13,442 nt of DNA, taken from assembly GCA_947584125.1 (NCBI GenBank), contig CANPWI010000026.1, positions 1 to 13,442 of the forward strand, written 5' to 3'. Below the pieces are notes generated by a model that worked only from the letters and a program-made list of their open reading frames with translations, ran no database searches and was not told where the DNA came from. Position 1 is the stretch's first letter; every line of letters starts with the position of its first letter. The position numbers and the translations under genes are program-made. The stretch comes from an uncultured Clostridia bacterium. Its GTDB lineage: Bacteria; Bacillota; Clostridia; TANB77; CAG-508. This document shows positions 4,851 through 13,395 of the stretch, one piece after another.

Positions 4851-7397
4851 ATGAAAATGCTTAACAGTTTATCTATAAAAAATTTAAGATTAAATAAAAA
4901 AAGAACAATAAGTACAATAATCGGTATAATCTTATCATGTAGTTTAATATGTGCAGTAGCCACAATGGTTACTAGTATTCAAGAAACATTAATAGAAAAT
5001 GCAATAAATGAAACTGGTTATTATCATGTTAAAATGTTCAATATTGCAGATGATAAATTAAAAAAATTAGAAAGTAATAGAGATATAAAAAATATTTTCA
5101 CATTGTACGAAGATGGATATGGCATATTAGAAAATGGAAAAAATGAAGATAAACCATTTTTAAAATTATATTCAATGGATAAAAATATATTTGAACATTT
5201 AAAATTTAATTTAATTCAAGGCAGATTTCCAGCTAATGAAAATGAAGTAATTATCAGCAAGCATATTATTGATAATGGAAAAGTAAAATTAAAAATTGGT
5301 GATAAAATAAGTAGTGATATAGGAGAAAGAGTAACTAATGAAGGTAATATTTTAGGAAAATATAATCCATATAATAAAGATTATGAAAAATTAGTAAATA
5401 CTGAACACAGAGAGTTTACTATAGTAGGAATAATTGAAAGACCTAATTATAGTTTTGAAACATATTCAGATCCAGGGTATACTATAATTACTACAAATTT
5501 AAAACAAGGAAATAAAGAAGCTTATGTTGTATTAAAAGAACCTAAAGAATATAAAGCGTCAATACCAGGCATTGTCGGAGTTTCATCGTATGAGAAAGTA
5601 CAGGGTGAAACAAAAGAATACGAATTAAATAATGAAATTTTGAGATGGGAAGCATTTGCATTTAGTGATACAACAGTATTAATGCTCTTATCTGTAGTTG
5701 GAATAGTAATATTTATAATAATATTTACAAGCGTATTTTGTATTAGAAATTCTTTTGCAATAGCAACTACTGAAAAAATGAAAATGTATGGAATGCTTGC
5801 CAGTATTGGAGCAACCAAAAAGCAAATAAAGAAAAATGTTATTTTTGAAGCTTTAATTTTAGGGATAATAGGAATACCTCTAGGAATTTTACTAGGCATA
5901 TCAGCAGTATTTGTTTTAGTTAAAATTGTAAATATTATAGCAGGAGAATATATACTTACATATGTAGATGGAATAGTTGTTAAAATAACAATATTGCCAA
6001 TTATTATAGCTTCAGTACTAAGTGTAATTACTATTTATTTATCAGCGATTTCTTCTGCTCGCAAAGCCAGCAAAGTTAGCCCTATTGAGATCCTAAGAAA
6101 TGCAAATCAGATAAAAATAAAATCTAATAAATTAAAAGTACCAAGAGTAATTCAAAAAGTTTTCAAATCAGGAGGTGAACTTGCTTATAAAAATTTAAAA
6201 AGAAGTAAGAAAAAATATAAGACTACCGTGATTTCCATTTCTATTAGTATATTTATTTTTATAACAATGAATGTTTTTATAACTAATGCATTTGATTTAT
6301 CTAATAATTATTACAAAGAACTTGATTATAATGTTAGGTTATATTTAAGAGGAAATGAAAAAGCAGATGTAGATAAAATAAAAAAAGTAAATTATATAGA
6401 TGAATCTTTTGAGTCATACGAAGGAAATGAATTTTTTAAAATCTTTGATACGGAGAAAATAAATAAAATAGATGGAATCGAGCTTATAAGTGATGAAATT
6501 GATGATGAAAAACAAGATACGTATATCCAGTCAGGAGAAAAATACTCAGCTTTAAAAATAGTAGCATTAGATAATGCTTCATTCCAAAAGTACATTAAAA
6601 AAATAGGAGCAAATCCAGATAAAATGACAAAAGCAGGAATTTTATGTGATGAATATATATATTATGAAAATGACAGACAAATAGAAAATAGAAGATATAA
6701 ATATGAGGTGGGAGATACGATTACTGGAAAATTTGAAGGTAATGAAATAAGCATTAAAGTAGGAGATATAAGTAAAGAAAAGCCTTATGGGATAGAAAAT
6801 TCATATTATGGAGGTGGATATTTAGTAGTAAATATTGATGATTTTCCAAATATTAATTTTGAACCCACATATATGTGCATACAATCAAGTAATACAGAAG
6901 CTTTAATAGATGAAATTAAAAATCTGAATATAGGTAATATAGCATTTTCAAATCTTGAAGCAACTGTAAAAGAACAAAATGCAATGGCTTTAATTACAAA
7001 GATATTTCTATATGGATTTATTACAGTCATAACATTCATTGGAGTTACAAATATATTTAATACAATAACATCTAATATGGAATTAAGGCAAAAAGAATTT
7101 GCAATGCTAAAGTCAATTGGTATGACAAAAAAAGAATTTAATCAAATGATTAACCTAGAAACAATATTTTATTCTGTTAAATCATTGTTATATGGTATAA
7201 TTTTGGGATTGATAGGTACATTTGTATTATATAAAGCATTTTCTATAAAAATAGAAAAAGGAATATATTTACCTATAAATCCAATTATAATATCAATTAT
7301 TGCTGTATTTATTTTAGTATTTATTATTATGAAATACTCAATTGCTAAAATAAATAAACAAAATACAATAGAAACTATAAGAAATGAAAATATTTAA
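4851..7397 (+). CDS. FtsX-family ABC transporter permease (two FtsX domains)
   Basis: This encodes an 848-residue membrane protein, the partner of the ATPase upstream. An N-terminal membrane helix (about 19-42) is followed by a large extracytoplasmic domain (about 43-270), a first FtsX block of three helices (about 275-300, 330-360, 380-400) ending in ARKASKVSPIEILRN, a further helix (about 459-478), a second external domain, and a final FtsX block with the conserved cytoplasmic loop MELRQKEFAMLKSIGMTKKEF. This duplicated layout matches MacB-like exporters for peptides, lipoproteins or antimicrobials; the substrate is unknown. An in-frame TTG at 4818 exists, but GGAGAG (4839-4844) sits properly before ATG 4851. 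The frame is intact and has no CGG codon. The 56-base gap after the ATPase suggests one operon. Confidence 0.88.
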   Translation: MKMLNSLSIKNLRLNKKRTISTIIGIILSCSLICAVATMVTSIQETLIENAINETGYYHVKMFNIADDKLKKLESNRDIKNIFTLYEDGYGILENGKNEDKPFLKLYSMDKNIFEHLKFNLIQGRFPANENEVIISKHIIDNGKVKLKIGDKISSDIGERVTNEGNILGKYNPYNKDYEKLVNTEHREFTIVGIIERPNYSFETYSDPGYTIITTNLKQGNKEAYVVLKEPKEYKASIPGIVGVSSYEKVQGETKEYELNNEILRWEAFAFSDTTVLMLLSVVGIVIFIIIFTSVFCIRNSFAIATTEKMKMYGMLASIGATKKQIKKNVIFEALILGIIGIPLGILLGISAVFVLVKIVNIIAGEYILTYVDGIVVKITILPIIIASVLSVITIYLSAISSARKASKVSPIEILRNANQIKIKSNKLKVPRVIQKVFKSGGELAYKNLKRSKKKYKTTVISISISIFIFITMNVFITNAFDLSNNYYKELDYNVRLYLRGNEKADVDKIKKVNYIDESFESYEGNEFFKIFDTEKINKIDGIELISDEIDDEKQDTYIQSGEKYSALKIVALDNASFQKYIKKIGANPDKMTKAGILCDEYIYYENDRQIENRRYKYEVGDTITGKFEGNEISIKVGDISKEKPYGIENSYYGGGYLVVNIDDFPNINFEPTYMCIQSSNTEALIDEIKNLNIGNIAFSNLEATVKEQNAMALITKIFLYGFITVITFIGVTNIFNTITSNMELRQKEFAMLKSIGMTKKEFNQMINLETIFYSVKSLLYGIILGLIGTFVLYKAFSIKIEKGIYLPINPIIISIIAVFILVFIIMKYSIAKINKQNTIETIRNENI

Positions 7398-7431
7398 AAA
7401 GATTTTATAAAGGGAAAATTTTCTATACAAT

Positions 7432-7472
7432 AAAAAAGTGAATATCTTTACAGATATTTACTTTTTTGTTAT
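7432..7472 (+). terminator. Terminator after the FtsX-type permease
   Basis: A 16-bp stem pairs 7432-7447 with 7452-7467 (one wobble) around TTAC, with six T in its 3' arm and GTT after it. It separates the two ABC operons. Confidence 0.8.
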
Positions 7473-7537
7473 ACTTTTATTAAGAAAAAAGTACTATGCC
7501 ATGATGATGAAAATATTCGAGAAAGGAAAGGGGAAAA

Positions 7538-8428
7538 ATGAGTTTAGTATTAAAAAATGTATCAAAAACTTATGTAGGAAAACTTGCAGTAGATAACATT
7601 TCATTTTGTGTAGATAAGCCAGGGGTATATGGATTATTGGGAACAAATGGTGCAGGAAAAACAACAACAATAAGGATGTTACTTGGAATTATAAAAAAAG
7701 ATAGTGGAGAAATCACTTGGAAAGGAAAAGCAGTAGATAGAAAAAATGTTAATTTTGGATATTTACCAGAAGAGAGAGGAGTATATCCTAAAACAAAAAT
7801 AATTGAACAATTAATGTATTTTGCAGAATTAAAAGGTATGAAAAAAGAAGAAGCACTTATTTCTATTAATAAATGGGCAAAAGAACTAAAAGTAGAAGAA
7901 TACTTGCAAATGCCAGCTGAAAAATTATCAAAAGGAAATGCACAGAAAATACAGTTTATGACAGCAATAATACATAATCCAGAATTAGTAGTATTAGATG
8001 AGCCATTTAGTGGATTAGACCCTGTAAACACAGAAATACTAAAAAACATTATAATTAATTTAGTAAAAGACGGAAAATATATAATAATGTCAGCACATCA
8101 AATGGCAACAATAGAAGAATTTTGTAGTGATATTCTAATATTAAACAAAGGAAAAACAGTATTACAAGGAAATCTTAAACAAATAAAAGAAACATATCCT
8201 GCAAATCGTGTAGAAATTAATGTAAAACAAAATATAGAAACATATATTAAAGAATTTAATTTAGAAGTAGAAAATGTAACAAACAATAATTATATTATAA
8301 AAATAAATGAAGAAGAAAAAGCACATAAACTTTTAAATAAACTAATAAGTACGGGAATTAAAGTAGATAAGTTTGAAATTAAGAAACCTACTTTGAATGA
8401 TATATTTATAGAAAAGGTAGGTGAGTAA
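7538..8428 (+). CDS. ABC-2 type exporter ATPase, NatA/YhaQ-like
   Basis: A 296-residue cytoplasmic ATPase that powers the ABC-2 permease encoded next. Visible are Walker A GTNGAGKTT (35-43), the LPEERGVYP segment (76-84) characteristic of the NatA/YhaQ group in place of a plain Q-loop, signature LSKGNAQKIQ (130-139), Walker B VVLDEP (151-156) and the switch histidine His187 in SAHQM. A C-terminal extension of about 75 residues ends in the family-typical PTLNDIFIEKVG. NatA/NatB exports sodium in Bacillus; the substrate here is not known, so no symbol is assigned. GAAAGGAAAGGGG precedes the ATG. Only one base separates its stop from the permease start, so the two are translationally coupled. 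Confidence 0.92.
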   Translation: MSLVLKNVSKTYVGKLAVDNISFCVDKPGVYGLLGTNGAGKTTTIRMLLGIIKKDSGEITWKGKAVDRKNVNFGYLPEERGVYPKTKIIEQLMYFAELKGMKKEEALISINKWAKELKVEEYLQMPAEKLSKGNAQKIQFMTAIIHNPELVVLDEPFSGLDPVNTEILKNIIINLVKDGKYIIMSAHQMATIEEFCSDILILNKGKTVLQGNLKQIKETYPANRVEINVKQNIETYIKEFNLEVENVTNNNYIIKINEEEKAHKLLNKLISTGIKVDKFEIKKPTLNDIFIEKVGE

Positions 8429-8429
8429 A

Positions 8430-9651
8430 ATGAAAGATATATTAACAGTAGTAAAATTTACAATAAAAGATATGATTAAAAGAAAGTCATTTATAATATC
8501 AACATTAATTATTTTAGCATTGGTAATAATAGGATTTAATGTGCCTAATATAATAGAGGCATTTAAAGGAGAAGCAAGTGGAGATAAACTTCTAATAGTA
8601 GACAATAATAACATATTTGAAGGTAATTTAGAACTTTTAAAGCAAGCAGATTTAGGATATGAAATAGAACTTAGTAAAGCAAGTTTTGACGAAGTAAAAG
8701 AAAAAATAGAAAATGAAGAAATAACTGAAGCTATAATGATAGAAAAACAAGAAAACAATATAAAAGTGAGATACATAGTAGAAAATACAACAATGATAGA
8801 TGAAGTGCCAGAAAATATAGCAAACACAATTAATTCATTATACACTAATATTCAAATTAATAAATTAGGTTTAACAGAAGAAGAATTACAATCAATTACA
8901 CCTAATTTTGAATTTAGTATAGAACAAACAAGTGAAGAAAAAGCAAGTGGAAATGTATTTGTAATGATGATTTTGTCTATTGTATTATTTTATGCAATAT
9001 ATTTTTGTGCTTATCAAGTATCGAGCTCAATAACAACAGAAAAAACATCAAAGATAATCGAAACATTAGTTACATCAACAACACCTAAAACAATAGTGCT
9101 TCGGAAAAACATTAGGAATTGGAATTGTAGGATTGTTTCAATTGATATTAATTGTAGGAACAGCTTTAATAAGTGCAAAAATATTTATAGATGAAGAATT
9201 ATTAAATACAGTATTAGATATGACTAATATTACAATATATTTAGGTATTATTACTATTATATATTTTTTATTAGGATATTTTACATATGCTTTATTATAT
9301 GCATTAACAGGTTCAACTGTAAGCAAACCAGAAGATATACAATCAGCGAATGGTCCAGTGGCAATACTTGCAGTGATAGGATTTTATTTATCATATTTTA
9401 CAATGATTAATCCAACAAGTGAACTTAATATATTTGCTTCACTATTTCCAATATCATCACCATTTTGTATGCCTTTTAGAATAATGATGGGATTAGCAAG
9501 TGGAACAGATGTAGCAATATCTATTGCAATTTTAATGGTTACAATATTCCTTATAGCAAAAGTTACAATAAAGATATATTCAAATGCAATATTAAATTAT
9601 GGTACCAAAATGAGTTTGAAGGATATAGTAAATATGTATAAAGATAAATAA
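8430..9651 (+). CDS. ABC-2 permease, NatB/YhaP-like; needs a +1 shift at CGG 9102
   Basis: This is the membrane partner of the NatA-like ATPase, 406 residues when read with a +1 shift. It has one N-terminal helix (about 19-40), an extracytoplasmic domain (about 41-170), then several C-terminal membrane helices. The hallmark segment ITTEKTSKIIETLVTSTTPK (in the loop after the second helix) is followed in this family by a conserved glycine-lysine step. The zero frame reaches CTT-CGG at 9102-9104 and would end at 9192-9194 after 30 non-homologous residues. Skipping C9102 gives LGKTLGIGIVGLFQ and an intact C-terminus to 9651. AGGTGAG (8419-8425) favours ATG 8430 over the in-frame GTG at 8421. Without the shift the protein would lose its remaining membrane helices. 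A damaged gene or a sequence error is the alternative. Confidence 0.85.
9102..9104 (+). other. CGG +1 frameshift/recoding site 2 (CTT-C-GGA)
   Basis: The zero-frame codon at the break is CGG, as in the ABC ATPase. Removing C9102 restores GGA (Gly225) and the rest of the permease. The six bases TCGGAA are the same as at site 1. Another TCGGAA (12659-12664) is read in a different phase (TTA TCG GAA) without a break, so the in-frame CGG codon rather than the hexamer goes with the shift. Confidence 0.6.
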
Positions 9652-9652
9652 A

Positions 9653-9692
9653 ATTTGAAAAAAATAAGAGCAGTTAAATTAAACTGCTCTTA
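9653..9692 (-). terminator. Terminator of the leftward peptidase gene
   Basis: An 11-bp perfect stem (9665-9675 with 9682-9692, loop AAATTA) is followed on the minus strand by a T-rich tract (complement of 9653-9664). The peptidase stop codon (9692-9690) lies inside the stem. The same hairpin could slow rightward transcripts from the permease, which has no terminator of its own, but no T-run follows on that side. Confidence 0.75.
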
Positions 9693-10436
9693 CTCATAAC
9701 TTTCAATAAATAATGCTTTTGCAATATATGGGAGTACCTCTTCGTATTTATACCATCCCGAACTTTTACTATCATTTTTTCCACCATTAGGGTTAGAAAT
9801 ATATACCATATCATCAGAAGAAGCAAGTAATACCATATAATGAGAATCAGTAGTCCAACGATTTTCACTAGGATTATTCCATACGCAAATCAAAACAGGT
9901 CTATTTGTTAATAAGTGCTTTTTTATGTATTCTTTTGATAAATGAACAGAATCAAAGAAAAATCCACTTGCTTCTATTCCATAAGAATTAGAAAATTCTG
10001 TATTTAAAGATTCATAGTCAATAACAGGATAATATTTATTCCTCAAATCTTCAGGAGTAACATTTTTACCATATCCACTTAAAATAATAGCCATAGCCGT
10101 AATTCCACATCCTGTATTTTCCATATAATCATTCCAATATATATTTTTACTCCAAGAAGCTTCTCCATTTTGTTTATATTCAATGTAAATTTTTTTATAT
10201 GGATTATCTGTAGTAAAAGTAGTATAATATCCATCTTTATCAGTTACTTTTTCTTGTCCTATTCCTGAATATTTATTATTTTCATCCTGCTTTATAATCT
10301 TATATTCAATATTAGTTTTAACAAAAGGAAGTTTAAAGGAAGTATTATTAGATATTATATTCTTAGCAATAATAGTAATAAAAAATATAAAAAAAATTAT
10401 CTTTATATTTAATTTTTTCTTATGTTTTTTTCTCAT
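9690..10436 (-). CDS. Membrane-anchored or secreted C39-like cysteine peptidase
   Basis: This encodes a 248-residue protein with a very basic N-terminus (MRKKHKKKLN) and a hydrophobic helix (about 12-30), so it is exported or anchored outside the membrane. The C-terminal part is a papain-like peptidase_C39_2 domain: catalytic Cys110 in ENTGCGITAMAIILSGYG, His199 in DSHYMVLL and Asn215 in YISNPNGG. Residues 31-95 form a linker without a recognised domain. GGAGG is seven bases before the ATG. The gene stands alone, convergent with the NatB-like permease and divergent from the glycosyltransferase. Its substrate is unknown. It has no ABC or transmembrane region of the bacteriocin-transporter C39 type, so processing of peptides for the adjacent transporter is possible but not supported by sequence. 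Confidence 0.82.
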   Translation of the reverse strand: MRKKHKKKLNIKIIFFIFFITIIAKNIISNNTSFKLPFVKTNIEYKIIKQDENNKYSGIGQEKVTDKDGYYTTFTTDNPYKKIYIEYKQNGEASWSKNIYWNDYMENTGCGITAMAIILSGYGKNVTPEDLRNKYYPVIDYESLNTEFSNSYGIEASGFFFDSVHLSKEYIKKHLLTNRPVLICVWNNPSENRWTTDSHYMVLLASSDDMVYISNPNGGKNDSKSSGWYKYEEVLPYIAKALFIESYE

Positions 10437-10527
10437 AACTTGACCTCCAATCTATTTCTAGTATAGTTGAAATATAAAAATAATGCTTTAAGAAATGATT
10501 AAATAAATCTTAACTTTTCCTTACAAT

Positions 10528-10555
10528 TTGTCTAAACAAGATTTTATAGTAAAAT
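10528..10555 (+). promoter_or_regulatory. Candidate promoter for the glycosyltransferase
   Basis: TTGTCT (10528-10533), a 16-base spacer and TAAAAT (10550-10555), 140 bases before the gene. A second -10-like box (TAAAAT, 10653-10658) lies nearer but has only a T-run at its -35 position. Confidence 0.4.
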
Positions 10556-10617
10556 GTAATTAGCTATAAAAAGGCAGTTAATGGATATTTTAGTTTTAGA
10601 ATCTAATTGCATAGAAT

Positions 10618-10657
10618 TTTTATCATCTCTTTTTTTTTTTTATTCTTTATGATAAAA
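10618..10657. repeat. Inverted repeat flanking a T-run, upstream of the glycosyltransferase
   Basis: TTTTATCAT (10618-10626) is inverted as ATGATAAAA (10649-10657), enclosing 12 consecutive T (10630-10641). It overlaps a possible -10 box and could be an operator or a leader hairpin. The T-run length may vary between cells. Confidence 0.35.
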
Positions 10658-10695
10658 TATTCTTAGAAAAAACATGGAGAGGAATGAAAAGATAG

Positions 10696-11814
10696 ATGAA
10701 AGTATTAATATTGTATGCAGCATATGGTGGAGGACATTTGAGTGCTGCAAATGCAGTAAAAGAAGCTATAGAAAATAATTATAGAGATTATGAAGTTTCA
10801 ATGATAGATTTCATGGCTTATTTGAATAAAGTAATCAACAGTTTAACAATTAAGTCATATGAAAAAATGGCAAAGAATTTACCATGGGTGTGGGGAAAAA
10901 TATATAATAAATCAAGAAAAGGGTTAGTAGCAGAATTAAGTAATTCTGCAAATAGAATACTTAAGATAAAAATGCACAGATTAATAAAAAAAGAAAATCC
11001 AGATATTATTATTTCAACACATCCATTTTCAACACAGATGTGTGCCTCATTGAAGAAACATTCAAAAATTAACGTCAAATTAGTAAATATTCTTACAGAT
11101 TTAAAATATCATGAACAATGGCTTGTTAAACACAAGTATGTAGATAAATTTTTTGTATCAAATGAAGAAATGAAGAATGATTTGATAAAATATGGTGTAG
11201 ACGAAAGTAAGGTCTTTGCAACAGGGATACCAATATCTCAAAGATTTTCAAAAAAATATGAAAGAGAAGAAGTTTTAAAGGAATTTAATTTAAAAGAAAA
11301 TTTAAAAGTTATTCTATTTTTCGCTGGTGGTAAAATGGGATTGGCAAGAAGTAACATATATTCATATATGGAACAAATTGCAAGAATGGCTAACCATTTT
11401 CAAATAGTTGCAATATCAGGTAAAAATGATAAAGTTTTTGAAAAATTCAATGAAATTGCTGAAAATTCAATAAATAAAGAAAATATAAAGGTAATGGAAT
11501 ATACAACAAAAGTGCCTGAGCTCATGAGTGTGGCAGATTTGGTCATTTCTAAACCAGGAGGAATTACAGTGTCAGAATGTTTGGCTTCAAATGTACCGAT
11601 GTTAATTATAAATCCAATACCAGGTCAAGAAACAGATAATACAGATTTCCTTGAGTTAAACAATTTAGCTAAATGTGTTAAACACAATGATAATTTAGGA
11701 ATGATAATGGAAGAATTAATTGAGGATAATACTTTAAATCAATTAAGGCAAAATACAATGAAATTTGCCAAACCAGAAGCGGCAGTGAATATATGCAAAG
11801 AAATTTTTAAATAA
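10696..11814 (+). CDS. Processive diacylglycerol glycosyltransferase (UgtP/MGDG-synthase family)
   Basis: A 372-residue GT-B fold enzyme of glycosyltransferase family 28. Members transfer glucose or galactose from a UDP-sugar to diacylglycerol at the inner face of the membrane, making glycolipids and lipoteichoic-acid anchors. The N-terminal acceptor domain starts MKVLILYAAYGGGHLSAA, with the glycine-rich GGGH loop (11-14), and continues with IISTHPFS and LTDLKYHEQW. The C-terminal donor domain has the conserved VISKPGGITVSE (282-293) and PGQETDN (309-315) that bind the UDP-sugar. There is no membrane helix, consistent with peripheral attachment. GGAGAGG (10676-10682) is 13 bases from the ATG. 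Between them an out-of-frame three-codon ORF (10684-10695, Met-Lys-Arg-stop) ends exactly where this gene starts. The sugar donor and the number of sugars added cannot be told. Confidence 0.88.
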   Translation: MKVLILYAAYGGGHLSAANAVKEAIENNYRDYEVSMIDFMAYLNKVINSLTIKSYEKMAKNLPWVWGKIYNKSRKGLVAELSNSANRILKIKMHRLIKKENPDIIISTHPFSTQMCASLKKHSKINVKLVNILTDLKYHEQWLVKHKYVDKFFVSNEEMKNDLIKYGVDESKVFATGIPISQRFSKKYEREEVLKEFNLKENLKVILFFAGGKMGLARSNIYSYMEQIARMANHFQIVAISGKNDKVFEKFNEIAENSINKENIKVMEYTTKVPELMSVADLVISKPGGITVSECLASNVPMLIINPIPGQETDNTDFLELNNLAKCVKHNDNLGMIMEELIEDNTLNQLRQNTMKFAKPEAAVNICKEIFK

Positions 11815-11883
11815 GAAAATAACAATTACTGTATACTTTTTCAAAATTTGACAATAATAATCGTATGGTCAAGGAGGAAAAGG

Positions 11884-13264
11884 ATGAAAAATAAGTTACA
11901 GGATTGGAAGGAAAGACTACAAGATAGGCATATGCTATCAATAGTCTTAGTTATAATAGTATTACTGGCAATTGTTATACGGTTTATCAATATATATTTA
12001 TAAAAAACAAAATGATTATCATATGACATCAAGTAATGCATATAATTCATCATTTTACGAACTTGTAAAATGTATGGAAGATGTAGAAACATATCTTGCG
12101 AAAGCTAGTATAACATCTACACCAGAACATTCAGCTAAAACACTTAGCAATATATGGAATAAAGCTAATTTAGCAAGTGTATATTTGGCTAATATTCCAA
12201 TAAAAACAGAAGGTTTATCAAATGCAGCTAAATTCTTAAACCAAGCTAGTGATTACAGCTATAGTTTGTCAATGAAGGCAATTGAGGGAAAAGAATTAAC
12301 AGATGAAGAATTAAAAAATATAGAGAATTTGCATAGTTATGCTGTCAATTTAAGAGACACATTGGATCAACTTGAAACAGAAATAAATGAAGGAACTCTT
12401 GGATGGGATGAATTAGATAACAAAGGAAATAAGGCATTTGCACAACAAGTAAGCTCAGATTTAACAGAGAGTTTTGGAAACATTGAGTCTACATTTGATG
12501 ATTATACAGGGCTAATTTATGATGGGGCATTTTCTGAACACATGGTTTCATTTGAAAGAAAAGGATTAACAGGAGAAGACATAGATGAGGCAAAAGCAAT
12601 GGAAATTGCTAAGACATTTGCAAGTGATAATCCAGATGGAGTTGTTTCAAAAGGTTTATCGGAAAATGGCAATATACCAGTATATAATTTTGAAGTACAA
12701 ATAGGTGAAAATAAAAAATATATTGCAATATCTAAAAAAGGTGGACACCTTGTATATATGAACTACTATAGAGAAATAGGAGAGAATGGAAAGAGTCCAG
12801 AAGAAGCTGTGCAAATTGGAAAAGATTTTTTAAATGACAAGGGTTATGCTAATATGAAAGAGACATATTATATGGAACAAGGAGGAAATGTAGTTGTAAA
12901 TTATGCATATTCACAAGATGGGGTTACTGTATATTCTGATTTGATAAAAGTAAAAATTGCACTTGATAATGGAGAAATTCTAGGAATGGAATCTGCAGGC
13001 TATTTAAACTGTCATGAAGAAAGGCAAATTTCTAAAAATTTAATTTCAAAAGAAGAGGCTAAAGAAAAACTGAATTCACATCTTGAGATTTCAAGTGAAA
13101 AGTTAGCAATTATTCCAACAGAATATAATACAGAAATATTGTGTTGGGAGTTTACAGGAAAGTCTGCTGATAGAGATTTCTTAGTGTATATCAATGCTGA
13201 AAATGGTAAAGAAGAAGATATATTGATGATAGTAAATACTCCAAATGGAACTTTAACAACGTAG
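11884..13264 (+). CDS. ypeB: Spore germination protein YpeB; needs a +1 shift at CGG 11980
   Basis: YpeB sits in the spore inner membrane and is needed for the cortex-lytic enzyme SleB to be incorporated and kept inactive until germination. With a +1 shift the product is 459 residues, close to the roughly 450 of Bacillus YpeB. It has a short basic N-terminus, one membrane helix (about 17-40), a helical domain (about 45-225, including TPEHSAKTLSNIWNKANLAS) and three PepSY-like repeats (about 230-300, 310-380, 385-459). The start is secured by AAGGAGG just before ATG 11884. The zero frame meets CGG at 11980-11982 within the membrane helix and would stop at 12001-12003 (39 residues); skipping the C gives AIVIGLSIYIYKKQ. 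An internal TTG at 11972 would enter the long frame but lacks a ribosome-binding site and would cut the helix. sleB is not adjacent. Confidence 0.85.
11980..11982 (+). other. CGG +1 frameshift/recoding site 3 (ATA-C-GGT)
   Basis: The zero-frame codon at the break in ypeB is again CGG. Dropping C11980 gives GGT (Gly33) and a continuous membrane helix. The sites share only C-GG-A/T; flanking bases differ from the first two, and no stop codon is involved. Removal of the nearby A or T would also restore the frame here, so the exact base is less certain than at sites 1 and 2. Confidence 0.55.
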
Positions 13265-13286
13265 TTAGTAAAGCAATATATTTACG

Positions 13287-13319
13287 TAGATGGGAACAAA
13301 AAGTTTCCATCTATTAATT
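13287..13319 (+). terminator. Terminator after ypeB
   Basis: An 11-bp stem (13287-13297 with 13303-13313, one wobble) on an AAAAA loop is followed by TTAATTTATT, a modest T-tract, 22 bases after the ypeB stop. Confidence 0.65.
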
Positions 13320-13331
13320 TATTCCAAAGTT

Positions 13332-13349
13332 ACAAAATTTTGTTTGACA
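13332..13349 (+). promoter_or_regulatory. Palindrome next to a consensus -35 box
   Basis: ACAAAATTTTGT (13332-13343) is a perfect 12-bp palindrome immediately followed by TTGACA (13344-13349). I see no good -10 box at the right distance (TATGAT at 13362-13367 is only 12 bases on), so promoter function is doubtful. Confidence 0.25.
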
Positions 13350-13395
13350 AATAGATTTTTTTATGATCTCAACTTAAACACTTTTTGAGAAGTAA

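Noticed and set aside
8342..8845. Leftward 167-residue open frame opposite the ATPase/permease junction
   Set aside because: It is an antisense shadow of two clear ABC genes and has no ribosome-binding site or family features.
9674..9868. Second leftward frame inside the peptidase gene
   Set aside because: It is an out-of-phase shadow of the C39-like peptidase, without a start signal.
9690..10436. C39 peptidase as a dedicated bacteriocin leader peptidase for the adjacent ABC systems
   Set aside because: It is on the opposite strand in its own transcript, has no fused ABC domain, and no double-glycine leader peptide gene is visible.
11972..13264. ypeB starting at the internal TTG 11972
   Set aside because: There is no ribosome-binding site before it and it cuts the membrane anchor. 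A perfect ribosome-binding site and the matching N-terminus lie upstream in the frame that reaches CGG.
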